From positions 124,001-188,000 of the forward strand of contig NZ_JAJUWT010000003.1 in assembly GCF_021390395.1 (NCBI RefSeq): a stretch of DNA of 64,000 nt. The letters run 5' to 3'. Position numbers and translations under genes: made by a program. Below are positions 53,155 through 61,713 of the stretch, in pieces. Every line of letters starts with the position of its first letter. Position 1 is the stretch's first letter. This stretch comes from Saccharothrix sp. S26 (GTDB taxonomy: Bacteria; Actinomycetota; Actinomycetes; Mycobacteriales; Pseudonocardiaceae). The notes under the pieces were generated by a model that was given only the letters and a program-made list of their open reading frames with translations, did not search any database and was not told the DNA's origin.

Positions 53155-54545
53155 CGACCACGTTCAAGGTCCGGTTCTGGGAAATCGCGGACTGGTCCAA
53201 GAAGAAGGGCAAGGGTGGCAAGAAGAAGACCCGGCCCTACGGTGTGCGGTGGGTGACCGATACCAAGTCCCACTCGGAGTGGTTCGGGACTAAGGCCCTG
53301 GCCAACAGTCGCCGGTCGGAGCTGATGCAGGCTGCTCGAAGGGGTGAGGAGTTCGACGTTGAGACGGGTTACCCGGTCTCGGAGCTGAAGCGGCGCAACT
53401 CGCTGTCCTTCGTGGAGTTCGCGCAGTCCTACATGGACATGAAGTGGACGGATGCTGCGGCAACCACTCGGGGCAGCACGGTGGAGGCGCTGGCCACGGC
53501 TGGGGCGGCGTTCGTCCGGGATGGAGCTGGACGGCCGGAGGTAAAGGAGCTGCGGGGCGTGCTCATGCGCAACCTGCTGCCTCCGACTACCCGAGACGAC
53601 GGGCTGTCGCGTGAGGCCCAGGAGGTCGTTGACTGGCTGGTCCGGAACTCGCGTCCGCTGTTCGAGCTGACGGACGCTGTGGCGGTTCGTGAGGTGCTGC
53701 ACGCGTTGGCCGTGAAGCTCGACGGCAAGGCGGCGGCTGCGACGGTCTATCAGCGGAAACGGGCGGTGCTGTTCAACCTGCTGTCCTACGCGGTGGAGCT
53801 GGGGCTTATCCCGGACAACCCGCTGACCAGGGTGAAGCGCAAGGTCGCGAAGGTGGTGGAGCAGGTCGACCCGCGTGTCGTCGCCAACCCCGGCCAGGTG
53901 GAGCGGCTGTTGACCGCGGTGACCTACGTCGGTCGGCGGAACCAGGACCGGGGCGCGCACCTGGCGGCGTTCTTCGCGACCGGCTACTACGCGGCTGCTC
54001 GGCCTGCTGAGGGCCTGGGGCTCCGGGAGGACGACTGCACCCTGCCCGAGGAGGGCTGGGGCCTGCTCATGCTCGGTGAGTCGCGCCCGGCAGCCGGGAA
54101 GCGGTGGACGGACTCCGGAGAGGTCCACGACCGGCGCGGCCTGAAGCACCGTGGGGTGAAGGACGTGCGACCGGTGCCGATTCCGCCGGTGCTCGTCCGC
54201 ATCCTGCGGGACCACATCGCCCGGTTCGGGACCGGGCCGGACGGGCGGCTGTTCCGCTCACCCGGTGGAGGGGTCGTCTCCTCGTCCACCTACTACCGAG
54301 TGTGGGAGGAGGCTCGCCGGTACGCCCTGACGCCTGCTCAGGCGGCCTCTCCGCTGGCTGGGCGGCCGTACGACCTTCGGCACGCCGCAGTCTCGCTCAT
54401 GCTCAACGGCGGTGTTCCGGCCACTGAGGTGGCGGAGCGGGCGGGGCACTCGGTGGACGTGCTGCTCAAGGTGTACGCGAAGTGCATCGACGGGCAACGA
54501 GATGTCATCAACAAGAAGATCGAAGCGCTGTTGGAGCATCTGTAA
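53151..54545 (+). CDS. int: Tyrosine site-specific integrase
   Basis: A 464-residue phage-type integrase. The N-terminal arm-binding part is Lys-rich (WSKKKGKGGKKKTRPYGVRW). The core SAM-like domain spans about residues 85-230. In the catalytic domain Arg is in YYAAARPAEGLGL, the Arg-His pair in YDLRHAAVSLM, His in AERAGHSVD and the Tyr in LLKVYAKC. All catalytic residues are present, so it may be active. Its 3' part is duplicated, with 66 of 77 bases identical, at 51801. Confidence 0.9.
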   Translation: MTTTFKVRFWEIADWSKKKGKGGKKKTRPYGVRWVTDTKSHSEWFGTKALANSRRSELMQAARRGEEFDVETGYPVSELKRRNSLSFVEFAQSYMDMKWTDAAATTRGSTVEALATAGAAFVRDGAGRPEVKELRGVLMRNLLPPTTRDDGLSREAQEVVDWLVRNSRPLFELTDAVAVREVLHALAVKLDGKAAAATVYQRKRAVLFNLLSYAVELGLIPDNPLTRVKRKVAKVVEQVDPRVVANPGQVERLLTAVTYVGRRNQDRGAHLAAFFATGYYAAARPAEGLGLREDDCTLPEEGWGLLMLGESRPAAGKRWTDSGEVHDRRGLKHRGVKDVRPVPIPPVLVRILRDHIARFGTGPDGRLFRSPGGGVVSSSTYYRVWEEARRYALTPAQAASPLAGRPYDLRHAAVSLMLNGGVPATEVAERAGHSVDVLLKVYAKCIDGQRDVINKKIEALLEHL

Positions 54546-54580
54546 CTACAGAACGTTACAATCCGTTGCATGCAGTGCGG

Positions 54581-54609
54581 ATGACAACGCAATGCGATCG
54601 CATTACACT
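54581..54609 (+). promoter_or_regulatory. Toxin-antitoxin promoter with operator in the spacer
   Basis: ATGACA (54581-54586) and TACACT (54604-54609) are 17 bp apart. The perfect 14-bp palindrome AATGCGATCGCATT (54591-54604) fills the spacer, so a bound antitoxin would exclude polymerase. The start point would fall at or just after the toxin start codon. Confidence 0.7.
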
Positions 54610-54612
54610 TGG

Positions 54613-54882
54613 ATGGTGTTCCGGGACGTCAAGGACCACCCATGGTCGGTAGAGCACATCGCACGCCACAACGTGACGCTCGACGAGGTGCGGGAGGCCA
54701 TCCTTGAGCGTCCCTACTACCGAGTGAAGGGTGGGGACGGCAAGTTCTTGATCTACGGTCGTACCTACTCAGGGCGCTACTTGTTCGTTGTGGCTGTTGA
54801 TGACGAGGGTGAAGCCTTCGTCGTGACAGCCCGTGACATGACGTCCGATGAGAAGAAGACCTTCCAGCGGAAGGCACGGTGA
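54613..54882 (+). CDS. BrnT-like toxin
   Basis: An 89-residue protein with the BrnT layout: PWSVEHIARHNVTLDEVREA, YYRVKGGDGKFLIYGRT, RYLFVVAVDDEGEAFVVTAR and the ending MTSDEKKTFQRK. BrnT toxins are RNase-like translation inhibitors. ATG 54613, GTG 54616 or ATG 54592 could be the start; promoter position favours 54613 or 54616. The antitoxin gene overlaps its stop. Confidence 0.8.
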   Translation: MVFRDVKDHPWSVEHIARHNVTLDEVREAILERPYYRVKGGDGKFLIYGRTYSGRYLFVVAVDDEGEAFVVTARDMTSDEKKTFQRKAR

Positions 54883-55403
54883 CGATGATGGTTAGGACGA
54901 CGAGGACGACGAGGGATAGGTCCCTTCCGAGACCGGCCGAAGAGCTTGAAGCTCTAGCGGAGTACTACGGCACCCATGACACGTCTGCCGAGATGGAGGA
55001 CGGTGAGTGGGTTGATCCTCGGCCGATGAAGACGACTTCGCTACGTCTGCCAACCGATGTCGTAGACGCGCTCAAGTCGCTCGCTCAAGCCCAAGGGCAG
55101 CGGTATACCGCCTTGGTGAGGGAGATCATCGAGCAAGCCATCTCCGGCGCCCACGTAACCGCTGGTCAAGAAGTTGTACGTAGCATCGATAGACGTCTCG
55201 CGAAGATCGAAAAGGTAGTCGCGGAGACGGTGGTGGCGGAGAGGCGTGTGACCGCCTCCAGGCGTGATCAGACTCGCAAGGTTGCCGCAGCTGCCCTGCG
55301 GCAACCAAGTGGCATGGTGCGCAAGTTGGCTGGTGGTCGCACGTTGACTGGCAAGTTCGCCAAAGGGAAGGTCCAGCCTAAGGGTGCCAAGTCGCATCGA
55401 TGA
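54879..55403 (+). CDS. RHH antitoxin of the BrnT-like module
   Basis: A 174-residue protein. The ribbon-helix-helix is TTSLRLPTDVVDALKSLAQA then QGQRYTALVREIIEQAI (residues about 50-88), preceded by an acidic segment likely to bind the toxin. The C-terminal 80 residues are basic and Lys/Arg-rich, longer than in typical BrnA. GTG 54879 overlaps the toxin stop (GTGA); ATG 54885 or 54888 is possible. Confidence 0.78.
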   Translation: MTMMVRTTRTTRDRSLPRPAEELEALAEYYGTHDTSAEMEDGEWVDPRPMKTTSLRLPTDVVDALKSLAQAQGQRYTALVREIIEQAISGAHVTAGQEVVRSIDRRLAKIEKVVAETVVAERRVTASRRDQTRKVAAAALRQPSGMVRKLAGGRTLTGKFAKGKVQPKGAKSHR

Positions 55404-55418
55404 GCCCTGACGACGACG

Positions 55419-55453
55419 CGTCGGCCCCTTGGAGCGACTCCAAGGGGCCGACG
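55419..55453. terminator. Strong hairpin after the antitoxin gene
   Basis: Perfect 16-bp arms CGTCGGCCCCTTGGAG and its complement enclose a 3-nt loop, 16 bp after the antitoxin stop. Confidence 0.8.
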
Positions 55454-55523
55454 TGGTTTCACGGTGGTTTCGCGGAGGGCGGCAGACGTGGGCAGATTCC
55501 GGCTGACGGCGACTGACGGAAAA

Positions 55524-55563
55524 GATCAAGCCCCGGCCGCGTTTCCGCTGGCCAGGGCCTGAT
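55524..55563 (-). terminator. Terminator of the tRNA-Arg gene
   Basis: On the minus strand TCAGGCCCTGGCC pairs with GGCCGGGGCTTGA (13 positions, two G-U type mismatches, 11-nt loop), followed by ATCTTTT. It lies 20 bp beyond the tRNA 3' end. Confidence 0.6.
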
Positions 55564-55582
55564 TCACCCGGCGAAAGGTGAG

Positions 55583-55655
55583 TGCCCCCGGCAGGATTCG
55601 AACCTGCGACACACGGTTTAGGAAACCGATGCTCTATCCCCTGAGCTACGAGGGC
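55583..55655 (-). tRNA. tRNA-Arg (anticodon CCT)
   Basis: The 73-nt cloverleaf reads from 55655 down. Acceptor arms GCCCTCG and CGGGGGC pair over seven positions with discriminator A. The D loop is GTAGCTCAGGGGATAGAGC, the anticodon loop TTCCTAA with CCT, and the T arm GGTTCGAATCC. CCA is not encoded. It decodes AGG. tRNA 3' ends are common AICE targets, and the integrase lies on that side. Confidence 0.95.
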
Positions 55656-55853
55656 GCGGGGGTGAGCCTACCGGGTGGTGGGGGTGGGCAGTGGTGGTGG
55701 GGTTGTCACTCGGTGGGCCTAGGGTTGTGCACCTTGGGTCAGGGGGTGGGGGGTCGGGGGTCGGCTGTCCGGGGGAAGTGGGCGACCTCATCTGTTCCGC
55801 ACCGGTCCGGTCAGGTACAGAAGGGGCACATCCCCTCCGACGAAAGCCATCCC

Positions 55854-56708
55854 ATGAGCAGCCGACCTTGGCCTGACTTCCGTCCCGGCCCGCTGGGCTC
55901 CCTCGGCGCCTGGTGGCGGCGGCTCCGGGCCCGCCCCAACGCCGAGCAGTACACGTTCGTGCCCGCCTCGACGTCGCACGAGCACCCGTTCGAGTCGCCG
56001 CTGCCCAGCGCCGTCTACGGGCTCGACTTCCACGCCAAGATGACCATCCACTGGCGCGTGGACCTGACCACGGGCGTGCGGCACAACGCCCCGCGCAGCG
56101 CGGCGGTCAACGACATCGTCCACCGGGCCAAAGCCCTCACCGAACGGGCGATGCTCGTCCACCACGCCCCGTTGCAGCACCAGCTCGGCGCGGAGCTCGC
56201 CGCCGAACGGCAGGTGGAGGGCACGCACGTCTGGGCGCGGGCCGACGCGGTGGAGTTGACCGTGGACGAGCACGACCTCGCGATGGCGCGCAAGCACATC
56301 GAGCTGCTCCAGACCACCACGATGCGCCAGGCCGAACGGGACGCCGAGCGCGCCGAGATCAAGTACCTGCGCGACGAGGTGCTGACCGACCTGTCCAGCG
56401 CCACGATCTGGTGGCTCATCCGCAACGGCTACGAGGTGGAGCAGGCGGTCAAGTTGAGCAGGCACCTGGCCGAGCTCGTCTCCATCGCCTCGCAGCGCCG
56501 CGACCGGCACTGGGCGGACACCCTCGTCACCTCCTTCGAGAGCGCCCTGCCCCGCCTGGACGACGGCCACCGCGCCGACGTGCGCCTCCACCTGGCCAAG
56601 GCGCTCGGCATCTACGGGGGCTCCACGGTGGCCGCCGAGTTCGCCGAGCAGGTCGGGCTGCCGCCGCAGCTGCCGCCGCACCAGAACGGCGCGAAGCCGC
56701 TGACGTGA
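55854..56708 (+). CDS. Hypothetical protein
   Basis: A 284-residue soluble protein of unknown family. The N-terminus is Trp- and Pro-rich (SSRPWPDFRPGPLGSLGAWW). Residues about 85-195 are mostly charged helix (LLQTTTMRQAERDAERAEIK) and may form a coiled coil. The C-terminus is Pro-rich. ATG 55854 is used since upstream sequence runs into the tRNA. It ends 18 nt before the next gene. Confidence 0.65.
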   Translation: MSSRPWPDFRPGPLGSLGAWWRRLRARPNAEQYTFVPASTSHEHPFESPLPSAVYGLDFHAKMTIHWRVDLTTGVRHNAPRSAAVNDIVHRAKALTERAMLVHHAPLQHQLGAELAAERQVEGTHVWARADAVELTVDEHDLAMARKHIELLQTTTMRQAERDAERAEIKYLRDEVLTDLSSATIWWLIRNGYEVEQAVKLSRHLAELVSIASQRRDRHWADTLVTSFESALPRLDDGHRADVRLHLAKALGIYGGSTVAAEFAEQVGLPPQLPPHQNGAKPLT

Positions 56709-56726
56709 TTGCCTAACCTGGTCACC

Positions 56727-57473
56727 GTGACCCACAACCTGACCGAGGCGCGTGGCGCGGCCGTGGCCGGCGCGCTGCGCGTCCTCGCCCGGCTCACGCC
56801 GTTCGTCGAACCCGAGCTGATCGGCCTGCGCGAAGTGGTGCGGCCCGGTGACGTGTGCGTCGACATCGGCGCGGCGCTCGGCCTCTACACCGTCTCCCTG
56901 TCCCGCCTCGTCGGTCCACAAGGGACGGTGCACAGCATCGAGCCGCTCGTGTTCGCGCACCCCGCGCTGTCGTTCCTGCTGCGCCCGCGCGAGGGCCGCA
57001 ACGTCGTGCGGCACTCCGTCGCGCTGGGCGTCAGCGAGGGCCGCGAGGTGATGAGCGTGCCGGTCCGCCACGGCGCACCGGTCACCGGCCGTTCGTTCCT
57101 CACCTCGGGCGCGGACGGGCTCGGCTCGAACGCCGAGTTCACCGACCACATGGAGGTCCTGGTCCGCACGGACACGCTGGACCGCTTCTGCGCGGCCAAC
57201 GCCGTCGACCGGCTCGACTTCGTCAAGGCCGACGTGGAAGGCGCGGAACTGCGCGTGCTGCAAGGCGGTGCCGAGACGGTGGAGAGGTTTCGACCGAAAC
57301 TTCTCCTGGAGATCGAGGAACGGCACGTGCTGCGCTTCGGCTACCGGGCCCGCGACGTGCAGGAGTGGTTGGCCGAGCGCGGCTACCGGATGCACGCCTG
57401 GCACCGCAACACGTGGCGGCCGGTCGACCGGATCGACGAGCGCGTGCGCAACTACCTGTTCGTGGCGAGGTGA
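56727..57473 (+). CDS. FkbM family SAM methyltransferase
   Basis: A 248-residue enzyme. The SAM site is VCVDIGAALGLYTVSLSRLV near residue 42, followed by VHSIEPLVFAHPALSFLL. FkbM features are TLDRFCAANAVDRLDFVKAD then VEGAELRVLQGGAETVE and KLLLEIEERH. Members O-methylate sugars, lipids or polyketides. TAACCT ends 7 nt before GTG 56727, hence a leaderless start; TTG 56709 is possible. Confidence 0.87.
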   Translation: MTHNLTEARGAAVAGALRVLARLTPFVEPELIGLREVVRPGDVCVDIGAALGLYTVSLSRLVGPQGTVHSIEPLVFAHPALSFLLRPREGRNVVRHSVALGVSEGREVMSVPVRHGAPVTGRSFLTSGADGLGSNAEFTDHMEVLVRTDTLDRFCAANAVDRLDFVKADVEGAELRVLQGGAETVERFRPKLLLEIEERHVLRFGYRARDVQEWLAERGYRMHAWHRNTWRPVDRIDERVRNYLFVAR

Positions 57474-57512
57474 ACGAGCCGGGTAACGGCTGGTCGAGGC
57501 CGGAGGAGTAGC

Positions 57513-57550
57513 GGAAGACCCCGGTCCCTGGGGGTGGACCGGGGTCTTCC
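57513..57550. terminator. Strong bidirectional hairpin
   Basis: Perfect 15-bp arms GGAAGACCCCGGTCC and its complement with an 8-nt loop lie between stops at 57473 and 57562. Confidence 0.8.
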
Positions 57551-57561
57551 TGTGGGCCGGT

Positions 57562-60500
57562 CTACGAGACGTAGACCTCAAGTTCGTAAATCGAGTATCC
57601 GTATCCGGTGGCCCGTTGGATACCCGTCATTCGTACGAATCGTGCCGCATCCGGTGGGAACGACGCAAGATCCCGGCCGCCATCACCCGCGGCGGTCTCG
57701 TAGGCGGTCTTCCACGTTTGACCGTCGGTGGACAGTTCTATGCGATATGCCTTGGCATAAGCGGCTTCCCACGACAGCACGACCCGGCCCACGGTGCGCG
57801 TCACGCCCAGGTCGACCTGCACCCATTGCCGGTCCGACCAGTCGCTGGCCCACCGGGTGTCCGGTTCGCCGTCCACGACGTGCGACGGCGGTGAGCTGTA
57901 CCAGCCGCGTTCGTAGCTGCTGGCCGTGGCCGTGGCGCCGGCGGCGAGGTTGGCCACGGCCGTCCCGCGGCGGGACGGGAACTGCACGACCTGCTGGTAG
58001 GTGGGCCGGTTCTGCCAGTTCACCTTGTCGTGGGTGATGCCACCCATGGCGCGGTGGATGATGGTGTCCGCGCACCACTGGTCGCCCGCGGCGCAGGAGT
58101 CGTCGCCGGGGTAGACGGTGGTGGCGGGCGTGGCCGCCGCGGCGCTGAGGCTGTCCAGCAGGGCCTGGCGGCAGGCGGCGACGTCGCCGTTGCCGCAGTA
58201 GCGCGTGGCGAGCGGGCCGTCCACGCGGTCGCCGAGGACCGCGCGCAGGTCCTTGTCGACGTAGCTCCACCAGCCGTTCTGGAACGACGAGCCCTTGTGC
58301 GGCGCGGAGCCGTGGGTGTCCGACGGCGGTTCGTCGACCTGCACGGCACGGGTCAGCTGCCCGTAGAGCGCGTCACCGAGGCCGGGCTTGAACTGCGCCT
58401 CCACCAGGCGCGGCCACCACGCGTCGAGCAGGCGGATCGCGTCGGCGTGGGCGTAGGTCTTGCTGCCGCGCGCGGTCTCCTTGCGCAGCGAGCCGGCGCG
58501 CTGCCAGTCGCGGAGCTTGGTCACGGCGGAGGCCAGGGTCGGGTCGGTGACCGCGGCGGTGTCGATGACCCGGAGCAGGTCGGGGAGCACCTGTTCGGCA
58601 CGCAGGTCCGCCACGCCCGCCTCGGCCATGGCCTTCGTGAGCGACGACCGGGTGACCTTGCCGTTGGCGATCAGCCGGCTCACGCGGTCGTCCAGCAGGT
58701 CGCCGCGGTGCACCGAGCCCATGCCGTAGCCGGACGCGGAGTAGTCCAGCGCCTGCTTGTTGTTCCAGCTGATGTAGTAGTCCTGGTTGACGGAGTTCGG
58801 GTGCTGCGCGAACGGCGTGTACGTCGCGGTGTTGCGGTCGGCGTTCCAGCCCTCCCACTCGTAGGCGGGCTCGGCCTTCACGGGCAGGTGGGGGTCGACG
58901 GTCGCCTTGCGCACGGGGTTCGCGCCGGAGTTGAAGTACGCGGTGTCGCGCGAGTCCACGTAGAACCAGTTGAACGCGTACCCGATGTGCTCGGCGGCCC
59001 GCTGGAAGTCGGCGGCGGATTTGATCGCGTCGGGGTCGTTGAACTCCTGGAACCCGAGGATCGAGTCGACCTCGTGCAGGTAGGTCGAGCGTAGCGAGGT
59101 GTAGGCGACGAACTTGCCGTCCACCCTGGCCCGGCTCTGCACCAGGCCGTACTTGGTGCGGTGCATGACGAGCGTGTACGAGCCGGCGGGCGTGGGGTCG
59201 GCCACCGTCGGCTTCCAGGAGTTCTTGCGCTCCAGGCGTTCCATCGGCAGGCACTGGCCGTGGTAGCGGTAGTGCAGCGAGCCCGCGGTGGGCGCGGCCC
59301 CGGTCGGCTCGCACAGTTCCACGGCGTAGGTGTCGGTGATGTCCTGCCCGGCCGAGGTCGCGCTCCACGAGTAGTCGACGCCGCGGCCGAGCTGCACGTA
59401 CATCGACACGCCGGCGAACGACACGCCGCGGGCGCGCAGGCCCGGTCCGTTCAGCTCTTGCAGCATGAGCAGTTGCGGGGCGAAGTAGCCGGTCTGCGGT
59501 CCCCAGACGGCGATCGGGTTGCCGGTGTCGGTGTGCGCGCCGGAGACGACCAGCGCGTTGGACATGCCGTGCTTCTTGGTGAGCAGGTCGCGGGGGAGGA
59601 CGCCGTCGGCGAACAGGCCGGCGAGCGGTGCGAGCTGCGCGGGCGTGTCCACTGTGGACGGCGAAGTGGCCGCCGCTTGGCCGAGCACCATCGGTTCGGG
59701 CGTCACGACGCCGTTGTCGGGCAGCGCCACGCCTTGCGGTGAGGCGGGTGTGGTGGCGTAGGGGAAGCGCTGTCCGTTGTGGAGGGTGAGCACGGCCTCG
59801 GGGTCGTTCTGCTCGCGGAACGACCGCCAGACCTGCTCGCCCGCGGCCGCGCCGTACTTGTTCTGGGCGGCGAGCTTGACCAGGGCGTTCTGCACCTCGC
59901 CGCCACCGCCCGCGCCGAACAGCCCGCCCACGACGGCGGCGATCGCGACCAGGTCGGTCGGCTGGAACGGCTTGATGTCGTTCCAGTTGGTGATCGCGTC
60001 GGCGTGCCCGGTCAGCACGTACTCGCCGGGGAACGTGCGGTTGTTCACCGAGGCGGTGAGGTAGGCGTTGATGCCCGCGATGTAGTCCTTGACGTCCTGC
60101 AACGCCTGCGCGCCGCGCGGGCCCTGGGTGGCGACCTGGTCGATCTGCGCCTGGAGGTCGGCCTCGGTGTAGGGGATCTGGTTGTAGAAGCTCTGCTCCA
60201 GCGCCCGGTTGCCCTCGGCACCGCCGGCGAAGCCGGACAACTGGCCGCGGCCCAGGTGGCGGAACAGGTCCATCAGCCACAGCCGGTCCTGGGCGGCGGC
60301 GTAGCCCGCGCCGAACTCGGTGCCGGAACGGGTGGTCCCGTAGATGTGCGGCATGCCGATGGCCTTGTCGCGCACGATCGTGACGTCGGCGCGGGGCTTG
60401 ATGGTGCTCTCGACCTGGTCGGCCGGGACGCCGAACGAGGCGTCGTTGAAGAACGCGCCCAGTTGCTCGTTGGTCAGGCCGCCGTAGCCGGAGACGAGCG

Positions 60501-60765
60501 AGTCGTAGCGGCCCAGCTGGTCGGCCGAGTGCGCCGGGCGGGTGCCCAGCGCGCGGTGGGCCAGGATCTCGGTGAGGGTGGCGTTGCCGTTCTGGCCGGG
60601 TGGCAGCACGTCGTGGCACTGGCCGAGGCAGTGGTCGTCCGGGGTGAACGCGGTGGTCCTCACCTCCGCTCGTGCGGTGGGTGCGGCCGGGGTGCCGGCG
60701 GGGACGGTGGTGGCCGCGGCGGTGAGGAGTGCGACCACGGCTAGCGATCGGGCGGCTCTCCGCAT
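57562..60765 (-). CDS. Secreted penicillin acylase family protein with F5/8 type C domain
   Basis: A 1067-residue exported Ntn hydrolase. A signal peptide covers residues 1-34. The alpha-subunit region has VTIVRDKAIGMPHIYGTTRS and AQDRLWLMDLFRHLGRGQLS. The autocatalytic site is near residue 400 (KKHGMSNALVVSG), where the Ser after Met becomes the beta-subunit nucleophile. The last 130 residues are a discoidin-like sugar-binding domain (ASSYERGWYSSPPSHVVDGE, WVQVDLGVTRTVGRVVLSW). Family members cleave amide-linked acyl groups such as acyl-homoserine lactones, lipopeptides or beta-lactams. AAGGAG lies 9 nt before the ATG. Confidence 0.88.
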   Translation of the reverse strand: MRRAARSLAVVALLTAAATTVPAGTPAAPTARAEVRTTAFTPDDHCLGQCHDVLPPGQNGNATLTEILAHRALGTRPAHSADQLGRYDSLVSGYGGLTNEQLGAFFNDASFGVPADQVESTIKPRADVTIVRDKAIGMPHIYGTTRSGTEFGAGYAAAQDRLWLMDLFRHLGRGQLSGFAGGAEGNRALEQSFYNQIPYTEADLQAQIDQVATQGPRGAQALQDVKDYIAGINAYLTASVNNRTFPGEYVLTGHADAITNWNDIKPFQPTDLVAIAAVVGGLFGAGGGGEVQNALVKLAAQNKYGAAAGEQVWRSFREQNDPEAVLTLHNGQRFPYATTPASPQGVALPDNGVVTPEPMVLGQAAATSPSTVDTPAQLAPLAGLFADGVLPRDLLTKKHGMSNALVVSGAHTDTGNPIAVWGPQTGYFAPQLLMLQELNGPGLRARGVSFAGVSMYVQLGRGVDYSWSATSAGQDITDTYAVELCEPTGAAPTAGSLHYRYHGQCLPMERLERKNSWKPTVADPTPAGSYTLVMHRTKYGLVQSRARVDGKFVAYTSLRSTYLHEVDSILGFQEFNDPDAIKSAADFQRAAEHIGYAFNWFYVDSRDTAYFNSGANPVRKATVDPHLPVKAEPAYEWEGWNADRNTATYTPFAQHPNSVNQDYYISWNNKQALDYSASGYGMGSVHRGDLLDDRVSRLIANGKVTRSSLTKAMAEAGVADLRAEQVLPDLLRVIDTAAVTDPTLASAVTKLRDWQRAGSLRKETARGSKTYAHADAIRLLDAWWPRLVEAQFKPGLGDALYGQLTRAVQVDEPPSDTHGSAPHKGSSFQNGWWSYVDKDLRAVLGDRVDGPLATRYCGNGDVAACRQALLDSLSAAAATPATTVYPGDDSCAAGDQWCADTIIHRAMGGITHDKVNWQNRPTYQQVVQFPSRRGTAVANLAAGATATASSYERGWYSSPPSHVVDGEPDTRWASDWSDRQWVQVDLGVTRTVGRVVLSWEAAYAKAYRIELSTDGQTWKTAYETAAGDGGRDLASFPPDAARFVRMTGIQRATGYGYSIYELEVYVS

Positions 60766-60928
60766 GACGCGAAGCTCCTTCCAGGCAGGGATCGTGTGAC
60801 GCACGTTACTGGCTGGTCGCAGATTCGCGAAAGACCTTCGCGTTTGGGTGAGTGGTCGCGCGAGGTCGGTTCAGCCGTCCGGGGGTTACACCTTGACGAT
60901 TACTGCTGATGTTGGGTGAATCCTTTAC

Positions 60929-61567
60929 ATGATGCGACGTCGATCGTTGCTGGTGGGAGCCGTCGGTGCCGGCGTGCTCGCGGGGTTGGGCGCTTCCCGG
61001 GCCCAGGCCTCGCCCATCCTGCCGATCCGCGGTTGCGCCGACTGGGGCGCGCGGCCGCCGGCGCAGCCGACCACCGTTGTGAACGAACGGCCCGTGCGGA
61101 TCCTGATCCACCACACCGCGTCGGCCAACGTCACCGACTACTCGCAAGCGGCGGCGTACGCCAACGCGCGGTGGATCCAGGACCTGCACATGGACACCAA
61201 CGGCTGGATCGACTCCGGCCAGCACTTCACCAACAGCCGCGGCGGGTTCCTGATGGAGGGCAGGCACGGCAGCCTGGCCGCGCTGCGAGCGGGTGACCGG
61301 GTGGTCGTCGGCGCGCACTGCCCCGGCCAGAACACGGCCGCCATCGGGATCGAGAACGAAGGCCTCTACATGGACGTGGAGCCGCCGAAGTTGCAGTGGG
61401 ACTCGTTGGTGTCGTTCTGCGTGTACACGTGCGAGCAGTACGGCATCCCGCCGACGGCGATCCAGGGCCACCGGGACTACCGCGACACCCTCTGCCCGGG
61501 CGACAAGCTCTACGCCCTGCTGCCCCGGCTGCGCCAGGAAGTCGCGCGGGTGCTGGGTGTGGTCTGA
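60929..61567 (+). CDS. Tat-exported peptidoglycan amidase (PGRP/amidase_2)
   Basis: A 212-residue N-acetylmuramoyl-L-alanine amidase-like protein. MMRRRSLLVGAVGAGVLAGL is a twin-arginine signal, cut after AQA. The zinc ligands are in RILIHHTASANV, AIQGHRDY and the Cys in TLCPGDKLYALL. The core AHCPGQNTAAIGIENEG is typical of bacterial PGRPs. It probably cuts peptide stems from peptidoglycan. ATG 60929 or 60932 may be used. Confidence 0.9.
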   Translation: MMRRRSLLVGAVGAGVLAGLGASRAQASPILPIRGCADWGARPPAQPTTVVNERPVRILIHHTASANVTDYSQAAAYANARWIQDLHMDTNGWIDSGQHFTNSRGGFLMEGRHGSLAALRAGDRVVVGAHCPGQNTAAIGIENEGLYMDVEPPKLQWDSLVSFCVYTCEQYGIPPTAIQGHRDYRDTLCPGDKLYALLPRLRQEVARVLGVV

Positions 61568-61654
61568 GCCGGTCCAGGTCGTGTCCTGGCAACTGTGAAC
61601 AGGCTGAACCCGAGTCCTCCCGTGGTGAGATAACGGTGAATTAACGTCAGCTTG

Positions 61655-61690
61655 CGTGTTCGTGCGCGAGGCTGGACGGGTACGAACACG
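61655..61690 (+). promoter_or_regulatory. Inverted repeat before response regulator
   Basis: CGTGTTCGT (61655-61663) and ACGAACACG (61682-61690) form 9-bp arms with an 18-bp spacer, ending 23 bp before the GTG. Possible operator, perhaps autoregulatory. Confidence 0.45.
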
Positions 61691-61713
61691 AAACGCCAAC
61701 GCGGGGAGGCGTC

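Larger units (their letters stand above)
51801..55655 (+). mobile_element. Remnant of an actinomycete integrative element (AICE)
   Basis: The order Rep, Xis, tyrosine integrase is the replication-excision-integration module of pSAM2-like AICEs. Tra, Spd and regulatory genes are absent, Rep is 5'-truncated and fused to an integrase fragment, and no second attachment site is visible to me. The tRNA-Arg at 55583-55655 has its 3' end toward the element, as an attB would. About 1 kb with a toxin-antitoxin pair lies between int and the tRNA, which is unusual. The right boundary is therefore uncertain. Confidence 0.6.
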
